DNA of 64,000 bases from Roseococcus pinisoli (GCF_018413645.1 NZ_JAHCDA010000004.1:1-64000), one strand, 5' to 3'; counted from the first letter of the stretch, positions 7,310-17,296 are shown. The notes: generated by a model from the sequence alone, not told the origin. Numbers and translations are program-made.

Positions 7310-9541
7310 TCAGTTTCCAAACCGGTTGCTGCGAGGGAAACCATTGGGCGGCAGCTTCCCCGCGCCGGCGCGGTTGCCGCGCCAGGTCGTCAGGTCCAGC
7401 TCGGTGCGGGTCCGCTCTCCAAGTGCCCAGCTCAGCCCGTCGGCGGCGGCGAAGACCTTCGCATCCGCCAGGCCGCCATCCTTGTAGGATTGCAGCTGCA
7501 CGCCGCGGCCGCGCGTCATGATCGGCAGCTGCTCCAGCGGGAAGACCAGCAGCTTGCGGTTCTCGCCGAGCACGGCGACGGAATCGCCCTCCCCCGGAAC
7601 GCAGAGCGTGGCGCGGCCCAGGCCTTCCAGCGTCATGATCTGCTTGCCGGTGCGCTTCTCCGCCAGCAGCTCCTCGCCCTCGACCAGGAAGCCCTTGCCG
7701 TCGGTCGCCGCCACCAGGAATTTCTGGCCCGCCACGGGCAGGAACATCGCCAGCACGCTGTCCTCGTTCGGCAAATCCACGATCAGGCGCAGCGGCTGCC
7801 CATCGCCGCGGCCGCGCGGCAGGGTGTCGCAGCGCAGCGTATAGGCCTTGCCGTTGCTGGCAAAGATCACGAGCCGGTCCGTGCTCTGCGCGTGCAGGCG
7901 AAAGGCGAGCTCGTCGCCCTCCTTGAAGCGCAGCTCCGTCTCCTCGGCGAGATGCCCCTTCATCGCGCGGATCCAGCCCTTCTCCGACAGGATCACGGTC
8001 AGCGGCTCGCGCTCGATGAAGGCACTCTCATCCACGACCACGGCGGGCGCGCCGGAGCCGATGGCCGTGCGGCGATCGCCCAGGGGCCCCGAGCCGAACT
8101 TCTTCCGGGCCTCCTCGACCTCCTTGCCGATGGCGGCCCACTGCTTCGTCTTGCTGCCGAGCAGCGCCTGGAGCTGCTTCTGCTCCTTGCTGAGCTTGTC
8201 GTGCTCCTTGCGGATTTCCATTTCCTCGAGCTTGCGCAGGGCGCGCAGGCGCATGTTGAGGATGGCCTCCGCCTGCACCTCGCTCAGCTCGAAGCGCGCC
8301 ATCAGCTTGGGCTTCGGCTCATCCTCGGTGCGGATGATGCGGATCACCTCGTCGAGGTTGAGATAGGCGATGAGGTAGCCGCCCAGGATCTCCAGCCGCC
8401 GCGCGATGGCCGCGAGGCGATGGTTGGTGCGGCGGATCAGCACGACGTGGCGATGATCGAGCCAGGCCCTCAGCGCCTCGCGCAGGCCCATGACGCGGGG
8501 CGTGCGGCTCGCATCCAGCACGTTCATGTTGAGGCTGAAGCGGCTCTCGAGCTGCGTCGCGCGGAACAGCGTCTCCATCAGCACCGCGGGCTCGACCGTG
8601 CGGTTGCGCGGCTCCAGCACGAGGCGGACCACGTCCGTGCTCTCGTCGCGCACATCGGCCAGCAGAGGGAGCTTCTTCTCCTCCAGCAGCAGGGCGACCT
8701 GCTCGATCAGCCGCGACTTCTGGACCTGGTAGGGGATCTCCGTGACCACGATGGTCCAGGCGCCGGCCTTGCCCTTCTCCACTTCCCACTTCGCGCGATG
8801 GCGGAAGCCGCCGCGGCCGGTCTCATAGGCCTCGGCGATGGCGGCCGCGCTCTCGACCAGCACGCCGCCTGTCGGGAAGTCAGGGCCGGGGACGTGCTTC
8901 AGCAGGTCCGCCGTCGTGGCCTCGGGATTGGCGATGAGCTCCAGCGCGGCGGCACAGAGCTCGCCGGCATTGTGCGGCGGGATGCTCGTCGCCATGCCCA
9001 CGGCGATGCCGGTCGCGCCATTGGCCAGCAGGTTCGGGAAGGCCGCCGGCAGGACCACCGGCTCCTTGTCCTCGCCGTCATAGGTGGCGCGAAAGTCGAC
9101 CGAATCCTCGTCGATGCCGGTCAGCAGCGCCTGGGCGACCTCGGTCAGCCGCGCCTCGGTGTAGCGCATGGCCGCGGCGTTATCGCCGTCGATATTGCCG
9201 AAGTTCCCCTGCCCTTCGACCAGCGTGTAGCGCGCGGCGAATTCCTGCGCCTGACGGACCAGCGCCTCGTAGATCGAGCTGTCGCCATGCGGGTGGTACT
9301 TGCCCATCACGTCGCCGACGATGCGGGCGCATTTCTTGAAGCCGGAAGCCGGGTCGAGCTTCAGCTGGTGCATCGCCCAGAGGAGGCGGCGATGCACGGG
9401 CTTCAGCCCGTCCCGCACATCGGGCAGCGAGCGCGCCATGATGGTGGACATGGCATAGGCGAGGTAGCGCTCGCTCAGCGCCTCGCCGAGGTGGGTCTCA
9501 CGGATCTGGCCCGGATCTTTCAGCACGAGGTCGTCAGGCAT
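7310..9541 (-). CDS. parC: DNA topoisomerase IV subunit A (ParC)
   Basis: 743 residues. With ParE it decatenates daughter chromosomes. Features in order: an N-terminal breakage-reunion domain starting [20 protein letters not shown]; the helix region with [15 protein letters not shown], keeping the Ser and Glu whose loss gives quinolone resistance; the catalytic Tyr in [10 protein letters not shown]; a coiled-coil tower near residues 380-450; and C-terminal beta-pinwheel repeats. ParC rather than GyrA is supported by the length, by context after recO, and by a ParE elsewhere in the window (47139). ATG 9541 is chosen over an in-frame GTG 6 bases upstream. It overlaps the end of recO by 8 bases. 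Confidence 0.93.
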   Translation of the reverse strand: MPDDLVLKDPGQIRETHLGEALSERYLAYAMSTIMARSLPDVRDGLKPVHRRLLWAMHQLKLDPASGFKKCARIVGDVMGKYHPHGDSSIYEALVRQAQEFAARYTLVEGQGNFGNIDGDNAAAMRYTEARLTEVAQALLTGIDEDSVDFRATYDGEDKEPVVLPAAFPNLLANGATGIAVGMATSIPPHNAGELCAAALELIANPEATTADLLKHVPGPDFPTGGVLVESAAAIAEAYETGRGGFRHRAKWEVEKGKAGAWTIVVTEIPYQVQKSRLIEQVALLLEEKKLPLLADVRDESTDVVRLVLEPRNRTVEPAVLMETLFRATQLESRFSLNMNVLDASRTPRVMGLREALRAWLDHRHVVLIRRTNHRLAAIARRLEILGGYLIAYLNLDEVIRIIRTEDEPKPKLMARFELSEVQAEAILNMRLRALRKLEEMEIRKEHDKLSKEQKQLQALLGSKTKQWAAIGKEVEEARKKFGSGPLGDRRTAIGSGAPAVVVDESAFIEREPLTVILSEKGWIRAMKGHLAEETELRFKEGDELAFRLHAQSTDRLVIFASNGKAYTLRCDTLPRGRGDGQPLRLIVDLPNEDSVLAMFLPVAGQKFLVAATDGKGFLVEGEELLAEKRTGKQIMTLEGLGRATLCVPGEGDSVAVLGENRKLLVFPLEQLPIMTRGRGVQLQSYKDGGLADAKVFAAADGLSWALGERTRTELDLTTWRGNRAGAGKLPPNGFPRSNRFGN

Positions 9542-10286
9542 TCTCACTCGATCCAGTCAAATTGGTCACACGGTCCTGCAACATCACCCGCGCCTGGGGC
9601 AAGGGGCGGTGCTGCAGACCGAAGGCATCCCGGGCAAGGAAAAAGCCCGTAAGGCGAAGTCCTGCAAGCCATTCCTGAAGATCTGACGGCTTTGTATCGT
9701 CGCGGAGAAAAGCCGGCAGGCGCAGCAGGCGGTCCGCATAGGGCGCGCCGGCCGCCGCGCTGACCGCGCGGCCGGATCGGGGGGAGACCCAGACGAGGTC
9801 TTCCGTGCTCCCGGTGGCGGCGCAGCTGGCCAGGTCGAGGCCGTAGCCCAGCTCCGCCAGCAACGCGGCCTCCCATTGGACCAGCAGCGGCAGGGCATCC
9901 TCCGGGCCGCGGGCCAGGGCGGAGATGACGCGCACCAGGCCATGGAAACAGGCCGGATGCGCCTCGCGCTCCGGCAGCGCGCCCTCGGCCACGGCACAGG
10001 CGGCGGTGAGGAGGGCGAGCGCCAGCGGGTCGTCCATCGCGCGGGCGGCCGCGGCATGCACCATCTCGCCGGAGACGGCGCCGAGCTGGTCCGCCAGCCG
10101 GCCGACCCAGCGCGCCTCGATCAGGTTCCCGGGCTGCCAGAGCGCGGCCTGGCCGCGGGAGGCACCGCCCTTGGCGAGGCCAGCATGCCGGCCATGGGCC
10201 TCGGTCAGCAGGGTGACCACGGCGCCGCCCTCGCCATAGGGCCGTGCGGCCAGGACGATGGCGGGCGCCGCCCATTCCACGCTCAT
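9534..10286 (-). CDS. recO: DNA repair protein RecO
   Basis: 250 residues. RecO acts with RecR/RecF to load RecA on SSB-coated single-stranded DNA. The N-terminal OB fold begins with [37 protein letters not shown], seen here as separate motifs ARPYGEGG and [10 protein letters not shown], both typical. The middle is helical, with [17 protein letters not shown] as the conserved helix. The start is ATG 10286; its ATGA overlaps the TGA of the upstream membrane-protein gene. The longer open frame upstream runs inside era and is rejected. Position between era and parC is conserved in alphaproteobacteria. Confidence 0.9.
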   Translation of the reverse strand: MSVEWAAPAIVLAARPYGEGGAVVTLLTEAHGRHAGLAKGGASRGQAALWQPGNLIEARWVGRLADQLGAVSGEMVHAAAARAMDDPLALALLTAACAVAEGALPEREAHPACFHGLVRVISALARGPEDALPLLVQWEAALLAELGYGLDLASCAATGSTEDLVWVSPRSGRAVSAAAGAPYADRLLRLPAFLRDDTKPSDLQEWLAGLRLTGFFLARDAFGLQHRPLPQARVMLQDRVTNLTGSSENA

Positions 10287-10504
10287 CGCCGGCGCCGCCA
10301 GGCCATGAGGCTCATTCCCAGCGCGACGATCGCGGCGAGCGCGATCACCGGCGCGCTCAGCAAGGCGATGCCGAAGCCGCTGGTCCAGGGGCAGCGCCCC
10401 AGCAGGTTGCAGCTCTCCGGCGTCAGCGCCATGGCAAGGCCTGCCACGGCGCAAAGGCCCGCCGTTACGGCCCAGGCGATCAACCAGCCTGGGCGTCGGC
10501 TCAC
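10283..10504 (-). CDS. Small two-helix membrane protein between era and recO
   Basis: 73 residues beginning VSRRPGWLIAWAVTAG from a GTG start. Two hydrophobic helices are visible, residues about 7-28 and 45-68, with a short connecting loop containing two Cys (ESCNLLGRC), and the protein ends [10 protein letters not shown]. The GTGA start overlaps the era stop, and its TGA overlaps the recO ATG. This double overlap is strong evidence that it is translated. Function unknown; the basic ends suggest cytosolic termini. Confidence 0.65.
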   Translation of the reverse strand: MSRRPGWLIAWAVTAGLCAVAGLAMALTPESCNLLGRCPWTSGFGIALLSAPVIALAAIVALGMSLMAWRRRR

Positions 10505-11430
10505 CCCTCGTCCTCGAGGCCGAGCGCCCGGATGCGCCCACGTTCCTCGTCCCAGCCCGGCCGTTCCTTCACGTTCAGGAACAGGTGGATGGGCCGTTCC
10601 AGCAGCGCCGTCAGCTCCATCCGCGCCCTGCGGCCGATCTCCTTGATGCGCGTGCCGCCCTCGCCGATCAGGATGGCCTTCTGCGTCGCGCGGGCGATGT
10701 AGATGGTGCAATCCACCCGGGCGCTGCCGTCGGGCCGCTCCGCCCAGCTCTCGGTCTCGACGGAGGCGTAGTGCGGCACCTCCTCATGGGTCTGGCGCAG
10801 GATCTGCTCGCGCACCACCTCGGCCGCCAGCATGCGGTTGGGCAGGTCGGACAGCTCGTCCTCGGGGAACATCCAGGGGCCGGGCTGCATGGCCTCGGCC
10901 AGCTTCTCGCGCAGGCGGTCGAGGCCCTTGTTCTTCTCGGCCGAGATCATGAAGGTCTCGGCGAAGGGCAGCATCTCGTGCAGCGTCGCTGCGAGCGGCA
11001 GCAGGATCTCGCGCGGGATGAGGTCGACCTTGTTCAGCGCCAGCCAGACGGTGCGCTTCTGCTCCGCCAGCCGCTCGATGATGGCGCGCACGGCCTCGGT
11101 GAGGCCCGTCTTCGCGTCGATCACCAGCAGCGCGAAGTCGGCGTCCTTGGCCCCGCCCCAGGCGGCCGAAACCATGGCGCGGTCCAGCCGGCGGCGCGGC
11201 GCGAAGATGCCCGGCGTGTCCACCAGGATGATCTGCGCCTCTTTCTCGATCAGCACCGCGCGCACGCGGAAGCGCGTGGTCTGCGGCTTGGGCGAGACGA
11301 TGGTCACCTTGGTCCCCGCCATGGCGTTGACCAGCGTGGATTTCCCGGCATTGGGCGCGCCCAGGATGGCGACGAAGCCGCAGCGCTGCTTCTCGGGAGG
11401 GGTGGTGGCGGTCGGGCTGGCGTCGCTCAT
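10501..11430 (-). CDS. era: GTPase Era
   Basis: 309 residues. Era is a 16S rRNA-binding GTPase needed for 30S maturation. The G domain shows G1 GAPNAGKS (residues 24-31), G3 DTPG, G4 NKVD and the Era-type switch KPQTTRFRVR. The C-terminal KH domain carries IYIARATQKAILIGEGG and GRRARMELTALL. ATG 11430 overlaps the rnc stop by 4 bases (ATGA), the usual rnc-era coupling. Confidence 0.95.
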   Translation of the reverse strand: MSDASPTATTPPEKQRCGFVAILGAPNAGKSTLVNAMAGTKVTIVSPKPQTTRFRVRAVLIEKEAQIILVDTPGIFAPRRRLDRAMVSAAWGGAKDADFALLVIDAKTGLTEAVRAIIERLAEQKRTVWLALNKVDLIPREILLPLAATLHEMLPFAETFMISAEKNKGLDRLREKLAEAMQPGPWMFPEDELSDLPNRMLAAEVVREQILRQTHEEVPHYASVETESWAERPDGSARVDCTIYIARATQKAILIGEGGTRIKEIGRRARMELTALLERPIHLFLNVKERPGWDEERGRIRALGLEDEG

Positions 11431-12098
11431 GCCGGCAGCCCCCCGAGCCAGGCTTCCGCCGCGGCCTGCTCCGCCGCCCGCTTGCTTTCGCCCATGCCTT
11501 CGGCCGAGCGCCCGGCCGCATGGACCGTCACGACGAAGACGGGCGCGTGCGAAGGCCCCGTCACGGAGACGTGCTGATAATCGGGCAATCCGAGGCCACG
11601 CCCCAAGGTCCACTCCTGCAATCTGTTCTTGGCACTGACGGGCGGCTTGGCGTCGACCTCGATCGCCGCCGCCCATTCGCGTCGTACCACATTCCGGGCC
11701 GCATCGAGCCCGCCATCCAGGTAGAGCGCGCCGAGGATCGCCTCGAGCGCGTCGGCCAGCACCGTCGCCCGGGCGCGCAGGCCGGTGCGCCCCTCGGAAG
11801 GCGGCACGCGCAGCGCCTCGGCGAGCCCCATCTTCTCGGCGATGGGCGCGATCACCTCCTGCGAGCAGAGCGTCGCCAGGCGCTTGCCCAGGTCGCCCTC
11901 GCGCTCCTGCGGGAAGCGCTCGGCCAGCCATTCGGCCATGCAGAGGCCGAGCACGCGGTCGCCCAGGAATTCGAGCCGCTCGTTGGAATCCAGCATGCCC
12001 CGGCGCGGATCGGCGGCGGAGCGGTGGGTCAGCGCCTGCTCCAGCAGCGACGCCTTGCCGAAGCGGTGGCCGAGGCGCTCCTCGAGAGCGCCCTTCAT
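11427..12098 (-). CDS. rnc: Ribonuclease III
   Basis: 223 residues. RNase III cleaves double-stranded RNA during rRNA and mRNA processing. The catalytic signature NERLEFLGDRVLGL (about residues 38-51) holds the acidic Mg ligands, with a further acidic ligand in DALEAILGALYLDGG. A double-stranded RNA-binding domain occupies the last 70 residues (LQEWTLGRG start, ESKRAAEQAAAEAWL end). It is 10 bases after lepB and overlaps era. Confidence 0.95.
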   Translation of the reverse strand: MKGALEERLGHRFGKASLLEQALTHRSAADPRRGMLDSNERLEFLGDRVLGLCMAEWLAERFPQEREGDLGKRLATLCSQEVIAPIAEKMGLAEALRVPPSEGRTGLRARATVLADALEAILGALYLDGGLDAARNVVRREWAAAIEVDAKPPVSAKNRLQEWTLGRGLGLPDYQHVSVTGPSHAPVFVVTVHAAGRSAEGMGESKRAAEQAAAEAWLGGLPA

Positions 12099-12108
12099 GC
12101 GGCCACCA

Positions 12109-12867
12109 TCATCGGACGGCGCTGAACAGGCGCGAGTAGCGGATGGCGAAGGGCCAGGCCCAGACCTCCCACCAGCGCGCGCTGCCGTCGACGGAGAAGA
12201 AGATGAACTCGGCGCGGCCGACCAGGTTCTCGATCGGCACGTAGCCGACGGCGCTGGGGACGCGGCTGTCCAGGCTGTTGTCGCGGTTGTCGCCCATGGC
12301 GAAGAAATGGCCGTCCGGCACGCGGAACTCCGGCGTATTGTCGAGCGGCCCGTCGTTGGACTGCTCGATGATCAGGTGCGAGCGCCCGCCCGGCAGGAAT
12401 TCGCGCAGCAGCTGCACCGTCATGCGCGGCCCGTCGCCCTCGGCCACGAAGGGACCGAGATTCTCCAGGCGGACCGGCTGGCCGTTGACGTGCAGGATGC
12501 CGCGGCGGACCTGGATGATGTCGCCCGGCAGGCCGATGATGCGCTTGATGTAGTCCTGGCTGGTGTCGCGCGGCAGCTTGAATACCGCCACGTCCCCGCG
12601 CTGCGGCATGGCGCCGAAGATGCGCCCCTGGAACAGGTTCGGGCTGAAGGGCATCGAGTGCCGCGAATAGCCGTAGGAGTATTTGGAGACGAAGAGATAG
12701 TCGCCGACCAGCAGCGTCGGGATCATGGAGCCGGACGGGATGTTGAACGGCTCGAAGGCCACGGTGCGGATGCCGATGGCGATCAGCGCGGCATAGACGA
12801 CCGTCTTGACGCTTTCGAGCCAGCCGCCGGTCTTCTTCTTGGCCGTCAAGGTGGTGGATTTCGCCAT
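12109..12867 (-). CDS. lepB: Signal peptidase I
   Basis: 252 residues from MAKSTTLTAKKK. LepB is an inner-membrane serine protease that removes Sec and Tat signal peptides. A single N-terminal membrane helix (residues 20-40) precedes the catalytic Ser47 in PSGSMIPTL. The general-base Lys is in YIKRIIGLPGD, and the GDNRDNSLDSR box is present. An in-frame GTG 12 bases upstream is an alternative start; neither has a clear ribosome site. The position before rnc-era is conserved. Confidence 0.94.
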   Translation of the reverse strand: MAKSTTLTAKKKTGGWLESVKTVVYAALIAIGIRTVAFEPFNIPSGSMIPTLLVGDYLFVSKYSYGYSRHSMPFSPNLFQGRIFGAMPQRGDVAVFKLPRDTSQDYIKRIIGLPGDIIQVRRGILHVNGQPVRLENLGPFVAEGDGPRMTVQLLREFLPGGRSHLIIEQSNDGPLDNTPEFRVPDGHFFAMGDNRDNSLDSRVPSAVGYVPIENLVGRAEFIFFSVDGSARWWEVWAWPFAIRYSRLFSAVR

Positions 12868-12922
12868 GGGGAGGAGCACCGCGCGTTTGAGGCCCGGGAT
12901 TGAGCCCAGGGCCTGTCAGGTG

Positions 12923-13348
12923 TCAAGGAACGGCAACGGGGGGCACGAGCGCCACCGCCGAAATGATCACGATGGCGCTGGCATAGGGATACTCGTCCGT
13001 CATGGTCAGCGAGATCTCGGCCCGGTGCCCCGGTGGCGTCATGGCGGCGAGGCGGGCGGCAGCCCCCCCGGTGAGCCGCAGCGTGGGCTGGCCGGAGGGC
13101 AGGTTCACCACGCCCAGATCCTGCATGAAGACCCCGGCCCGGAAACCGGTGCCCAGCGCCTTGCTCGCCGCCTCCTTGGCGGCGAAGCGCTTGGCGTAGG
13201 TCCCGGCGCGGATCTTCTCCGTCCGGCGCTCCGCCTTGGCGCGCTCGATGGGCGTGAAGACGCGCTGGAGGAAGCGGTCCCCATGGCGGGCCATCACCGA
13301 TTCGATGCGACGGATGTCGCAGACGTCATTGCCGATGCCGAGAATCAT
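12923..13348 (-). CDS. acpS: Holo-[acyl-carrier-protein] synthase
   Basis: 141 residues. AcpS transfers 4'-phosphopantetheine from CoA to acyl carrier protein. The two signature blocks are visible: [12 protein letters not shown] (Mg-binding Asp) near the N-terminus and [16 protein letters not shown] (Glu and Lys) near residue 55. The C-terminal extension of about 10 residues after IVIISA is hydrophobic and Pro-rich. It starts 21 bases after rsh and precedes lepB, the usual alphaproteobacterial order, though pdxJ, often found here, is absent. Confidence 0.93.
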   Translation of the reverse strand: MILGIGNDVCDIRRIESVMARHGDRFLQRVFTPIERAKAERRTEKIRAGTYAKRFAAKEAASKALGTGFRAGVFMQDLGVVNLPSGQPTLRLTGGAAARLAAMTPPGHRAEISLTMTDEYPYASAIVIISAVALVPPVAVP

Positions 13349-13369
13349 GACTGCTTTATCATCCGGCCT

Positions 13370-15631
13370 TCAGCTCCTGGAGCGATCGACGCGGATGACG
13401 CCCTCGCACGCGCGGAGCGTGCCCATGAGCTCGGCGAGATGCCGCGTGTCGCGGACCTCGACGTCGATGTTGAGGTCGCATTCGTCGTCCTCGCGCCGGC
13501 CGAGGCGGAGGTTCGTCAGCACGGCCTTCTGCTTGCTGATGGCGTTCGCGACGCTGGAGAGGAGCCCCTGGCTGTTCATGGCCGTGACCGAGAGGCGCAC
13601 CACATGCGTGGCCGGGCCCAGGGCACCCTCCTCCCAGTCCACGTCCAGGAACCGCTCGGGCGTGGCCGCGAAGTTCTCCAGCATGTGGCAGTCCTGGGTA
13701 TGGATGGTGACACCCTTGCCGGTGGTGACGATGCCCACGATGCGATCGCCCGGAATGGGGTGGCAGCACTGCGCGAAGTGAAGCTGCATGCCAGCCACGA
13801 CGCCGGTGATGGGCACCGCCGGCACCGTGGTCTGCTTCTGCGAGCCGGCGCGGCCGAGCCGCCCCCGGCCGGCCACCAGCGCCATGGGCTCCACCGCCCG
13901 CTGCGGCGCGCGCAGCTCGGGGAAGGCCGCATGCACCACGTCGCGCGCGGAGAGGCTGCCGGTGGCGACGGCGTGGTACATCTCCTCGACGCCGGACTGG
14001 CGCAGCGCCTTCACGGCGGGCTCCAGCAGCTTCTCGGTGAATTCCAGGCCGTTCTGCCGGAACATCTTCACGATGAGGGTGCGGCCCTCGTCGCGCTGCT
14101 TCTCCTTTTCCTCGGCCTGGGCGAAGCGCCGGATGCGCGCCTGCGCCTTGCCGGACTTCACGAACTTCATCCAGGCCGGGTTGGGCTTGCCGCCCTTGGC
14201 CGTGATGATCTCGACCTGGTCGCCGTTGGAGAGCTTGTCGTGCAGCCGCACGATGCGGCCGTTCACCTTCGCGCCGACGCAGGTATCACCCACCTGGCTG
14301 TGGACGTGATAGGCGAAGTCCACCGGCGTCGCGTCGCGCGGCAGCTCGATCAGGTCGCCCTTGGGGCTGAAGCAGAAGACCAGTTCGCGATGGAGCTCGA
14401 GCTTTGTGCTCTCCATCGCCTGGTTGGCCTCGGGCTCGTTCTCCAGGATATCGATGAGGGCGCGGACCCAGGGGAAGCTGCGCGCGGGCGCGGCCTCGCC
14501 GCCCTGCTTGTAGATCCAGTGCGCGGCCAGGCCGTATTCGGCGATCTGGTGCATCTCCCGCGTGCGGATCTGCACCTCGATCTTCGCCTCCTCGCGGCGG
14601 CCCGGCAGCAGGACGCCCGTGTGCAGCGACTGGTAGCCGTTGGTCTTGGGCGTCGAGATATAGTCCTTGAAGCGGCCGGCGATCACCTTGAAGGCATCGT
14701 GGATGGCGCCCAGCGCGAGGTAGCACTGCGACCGCTCGGGCACGATGATGCGGAAGGCCATCACGTCCGAGAGGCCCTCGAAGGCGACGTTCTTCGCCTG
14801 CATCTTGCGCCAGATCGAATAGGGCGACTTCTCGCGGCCCAGCACTTCCTCGACCGGGACGCCGTGCATCTCCAGCGTCTCGCGCAGCTCCAGCTCGATC
14901 TCGGGGATGATGTCGGCGGAGCGGCCGCGCAGATAGGTCAGGCGCTGCGCGATCGTGGCCCAGGCCTCGGGGTGGAGCTCCCGGAAGGCGAGCGCCTCCA
15001 GCTCGGTCTTCAGCCCCTCCATGCCGATGCGCTCGGCCAGCGGCGCGTAGATCTCCAGCGTCTCGCGCGCCGTGCGCAGCCGGCTGGCCGGCTTCGACAC
15101 GAAGGCGATGGTGCGCATGTTGTGCAGCCGGTCCGCCAGCTTCACCAGCAGGACGCGCAGGTCCTCGCTGAGGGCCAGCAGCAGCTTGCGGAGGTTCTCG
15201 GCCTGCTTGGTGCGCTCGCTCTGCACCTCGATGCGGGAGAGCTTGGTGACGCCGTCGACCAGGCGCGCGATCTCGGCGCCGAAACGCTGCTCGATCTCGG
15301 GCAGCTTGTACTCGGTGTCCTCCACCACGTCGTGGAGGAGCGCGGTGGCGATGGTGGCGGTGTCGAGCCGGTAGCTCGCCAGGATCTCGGCGACGGCGAC
15401 CGGATGGATGATGTAGGGCTCGCCGTTCTGCCGCTTCTGGCTCGCATGCGCCTCGGCGGCGAAGCGACCGGCGCGCAGGATCAGGTCGGCGTTGAGCCGC
15501 GGATCCGCGCTGGTGACGCGATGGCAGAATTCGAGAACGACATCGAGCCCTGGGGGCGGGGCGGCGCTCGTGCTCAGACCCTCAGGCGCGCGCGCGACCG
15601 CCGGTTCGTCCGGTTCGGTGCGCGGTATCAA
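13370..15631 (-). CDS. rsh: Bifunctional (p)ppGpp synthetase/hydrolase (Rsh)
   Basis: 753 residues. Rsh makes and degrades the stringent-response alarmone. Domains in order: an HD hydrolase with IHPVAVAEILA and LLHDVVEDTEY (catalytic His-Asp and Glu-Asp, residues about 75-110); a synthetase domain with EKSPYSIWRKM and TNGYQSLHTG; a TGS domain (about 390-450); a conserved zinc-finger-like HFAQCCHPIPGD; and a C-terminal ACT domain. Intact motifs in both catalytic domains suggest a bifunctional enzyme, the only type in most alphaproteobacteria. The start is TTG 15631 with GAGGG about 9 bases before it. It follows rpoZ by 10 bases. Confidence 0.93.
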   Translation of the reverse strand: MIPRTEPDEPAVARAPEGLSTSAAPPPGLDVVLEFCHRVTSADPRLNADLILRAGRFAAEAHASQKRQNGEPYIIHPVAVAEILASYRLDTATIATALLHDVVEDTEYKLPEIEQRFGAEIARLVDGVTKLSRIEVQSERTKQAENLRKLLLALSEDLRVLLVKLADRLHNMRTIAFVSKPASRLRTARETLEIYAPLAERIGMEGLKTELEALAFRELHPEAWATIAQRLTYLRGRSADIIPEIELELRETLEMHGVPVEEVLGREKSPYSIWRKMQAKNVAFEGLSDVMAFRIIVPERSQCYLALGAIHDAFKVIAGRFKDYISTPKTNGYQSLHTGVLLPGRREEAKIEVQIRTREMHQIAEYGLAAHWIYKQGGEAAPARSFPWVRALIDILENEPEANQAMESTKLELHRELVFCFSPKGDLIELPRDATPVDFAYHVHSQVGDTCVGAKVNGRIVRLHDKLSNGDQVEIITAKGGKPNPAWMKFVKSGKAQARIRRFAQAEEKEKQRDEGRTLIVKMFRQNGLEFTEKLLEPAVKALRQSGVEEMYHAVATGSLSARDVVHAAFPELRAPQRAVEPMALVAGRGRLGRAGSQKQTTVPAVPITGVVAGMQLHFAQCCHPIPGDRIVGIVTTGKGVTIHTQDCHMLENFAATPERFLDVDWEEGALGPATHVVRLSVTAMNSQGLLSSVANAISKQKAVLTNLRLGRREDDECDLNIDVEVRDTRHLAELMGTLRACEGVIRVDRSRS

Positions 15632-15641
15632 TCGGCGGCCC

Positions 15642-16037
15642 TCAGTCGGACTGGCCGCCCAGCTCCGCGGCCAGCTGGGCCTCGAGGTCGTCGGGCGAGA
15701 ATTCCTCGGCGCCCATTTCGGCCGGGAGTTCCTCGTTGACGTCCATGACGCCGAAGATGTTCTCGTTGGTGTCGATGAGGTCCAGGACCTCGTCCTCGAC
15801 GGGCTCCGGCTCCGGCGCGCGGCTCAGGGACTTGATGAGGTCCTGCTCCAGAGCCGGCAGCTCGACGGTCTGGTCCGCGATCTCGCGCAGCGCCACGACG
15901 GGATTCTTGTCGTTGTCGCGGTCCAGCGTCAGCGTCTCACCCCGGCTGATGTTGCGCGCGCGCTGGGCGGCCAGCAGGACGAGCTCGAACCGGTTGGGAA
16001 CCTGGAGGATGCAGTCTTCGACGGTGACGCGCGCCAT
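15642..16037 (-). CDS. rpoZ: RNA polymerase omega subunit
   Basis: 131 residues. Omega chaperones the beta-prime subunit and contributes to ppGpp binding. The N-terminus [20 protein letters not shown] and the block [11 protein letters not shown] are diagnostic. The C-terminal half is a long acidic tail (many Glu/Asp), as in other alphaproteobacterial RpoZ. Adjacent to rsh, its usual partner. Confidence 0.94.
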   Translation of the reverse strand: MARVTVEDCILQVPNRFELVLLAAQRARNISRGETLTLDRDNDKNPVVALREIADQTVELPALEQDLIKSLSRAPEPEPVEDEVLDLIDTNENIFGVMDVNEELPAEMGAEEFSPDDLEAQLAAELGGQSD

Positions 16038-16129
16038 AGGGTTACCTCGGGCAATGGGGGGCGGGCGCAGACGTGCTGCGCCGCGGCGAACCGTTCAGAT
16101 AAGCGTTGCGGCACGACTCCGCAAGCCGC

Positions 16130-16627
16130 TCATGGGTCCAGCGGGCGGAGATCCTGCGGCGGGAGGGCCTCGATCAGCGCCTGGATCCCCTCCCCCGTGA
16201 CCGGATGATGCCATCCGGGCGCGACCTCGGCCAGGGGGAGCAGGACGAAGGCCCGCGCCGTCATGCGCGGATGGGGCAGGATGGGCGAAGGCCCTTCCCG
16301 GACCAGCCCCTCGCAATCCAGCAGGTCGAGGTCCAGCGTCCGCGGCGCATTGGGATAGGGACGCGCGCGGTGATGCGCGGCCTCGATGGCGTGCAGCGCG
16401 GCCAGGAGTTCGGCCGGGTCGGCCTCGCCGGCGAGGCGCGCCACGCCGTTCACGAACCAGGGCGCGCCGGGCACGGGCGGGATGGGCGCGCTTTCCCACC
16501 AGCGGGACAGCGCCTCGAGCTGCAGGCCGGGCAGCGCGCCGAGCGCGGCGGCGGCAGCGCGGCAGGTCTCGCGGGGAGCCGAGCCGTCAGGCCCGGGCAG
16601 GTTCGCGCCGATCCCGACCAGGATCAT
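16130..16627 (-). CDS. folK: HPPK, 2-amino-4-hydroxy-6-hydroxymethyldihydropteridine diphosphokinase
   Basis: 165 residues. FolK transfers pyrophosphate from ATP to 6-hydroxymethyl-dihydropterin in folate synthesis. It shows GIGANLPG at the start, the WWESAPIPPVPGAPWFVNGV region, and the signature RTLDLDLLDCEG with the Mg-binding Asp pair, followed by LPHPRMTARAFVLLPL. ATG 16627 is used; the longer frame upstream adds a patternless Arg-rich segment. It lies 92 bases upstream of rpoZ in the same direction. Confidence 0.93.
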   Translation of the reverse strand: MILVGIGANLPGPDGSAPRETCRAAAAALGALPGLQLEALSRWWESAPIPPVPGAPWFVNGVARLAGEADPAELLAALHAIEAAHHRARPYPNAPRTLDLDLLDCEGLVREGPSPILPHPRMTARAFVLLPLAEVAPGWHHPVTGEGIQALIEALPPQDLRPLDP

Positions 16628-16756
16628 GGCTGCCGTCCCGCGGCGGCATGGCGGGTCGCGGCGCAAGGTTCCTGGCGACGGGACAAGGCGGCGGGTTCGG
16701 TCATGCCACCGGGATAGGGCAGAACGAGCCGGCCGGGAACGGACCCGCGCCCTTCC

Positions 16757-17296
16757 TCAGGCGGCGGGCGCGGCCAGGGCGGCCTCCACGGCGCGGAGCA
16801 CCTCGGGCGCCTCGGGGTCCGTGCGGGTCGAGAAGCCCTGGATATGCCGGCCGTCCCGGCTGACCAGGTACTTGTGGAAATTCCAGCTGACCGGCCCGGC
16901 CTCGCGCGCGGCCCAGGCGAAGAAGGGATGCGCCTCCGCCCCTCGGACGTGGTTCAGCCCCGTCATCGGGAAAGCGATGCCGAACATCCCGTCGCAGAAT
17001 TCGCGGATCCGTGCAGCGTCCGTGCTCTCCTGGTTGAAGTCGTTGGAGGGCACGCCGATGACCGTCAGGCCGCGCGCCTGGAAGCGGTCGTGCAGGCGCT
17101 GGAGCGCCGCGTATTGCGGCGTGAAGCCGCAGAAGCTCGCGGTATTCGCCACCAGCAGCACCCGGCCGCGATATTGCGCGAGGGGGAGAGGTCCGCCCTC
17201 CAGTGCCTCAAAGCCGAAGCCGAAGGCGTCGGGCTGCTGCGCCAGGGCCGGCCCGCTCACGGCGAGGCCCGCCAGCAATGTGCGTCGGTCAAGCAT
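16757..17296 (-). CDS. Exported glutathione-peroxidase-like protein
   Basis: 179 residues. A Tat-like signal (MLDRRTLLAGLAVSGPALA) precedes a peroxidase domain. The active-site Cys is in NTASFCGFTPQY, the conserved Gln in SNDFNQE and the Trp-Asn in VSWNFHKYLV, so the catalytic tetrad looks complete. Such enzymes reduce hydroperoxides, often with thioredoxin rather than glutathione. It overlaps the upstream molybdenum oxidoreductase gene by 8 bases. Export plus that neighbour suggests a periplasmic oxidative-damage role, by inference. A second, cytosolic paralogue is at 49224. Confidence 0.85.
   Translation of the reverse strand: MLDRRTLLAGLAVSGPALAQQPDAFGFGFEALEGGPLPLAQYRGRVLLVANTASFCGFTPQYAALQRLHDRFQARGLTVIGVPSNDFNQESTDAARIREFCDGMFGIAFPMTGLNHVRGAEAHPFFAWAAREAGPVSWNFHKYLVSRDGRHIQGFSTRTDPEAPEVLRAVEAALAAPAA

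Noticed and set aside
7211-9652. 813-codon open frame on the plus strand, antisense to parC
   Set aside because: A GC-rich shadow frame: its composition (Gln/Ala/His/Arg-rich, no domains) mirrors the reverse of parC, whose motifs are complete.
12806-15739. 977-codon open frame on the plus strand, antisense to rsh and acpS
   Set aside because: Antisense shadow of well-supported genes; no recognisable domain and strongly biased composition.
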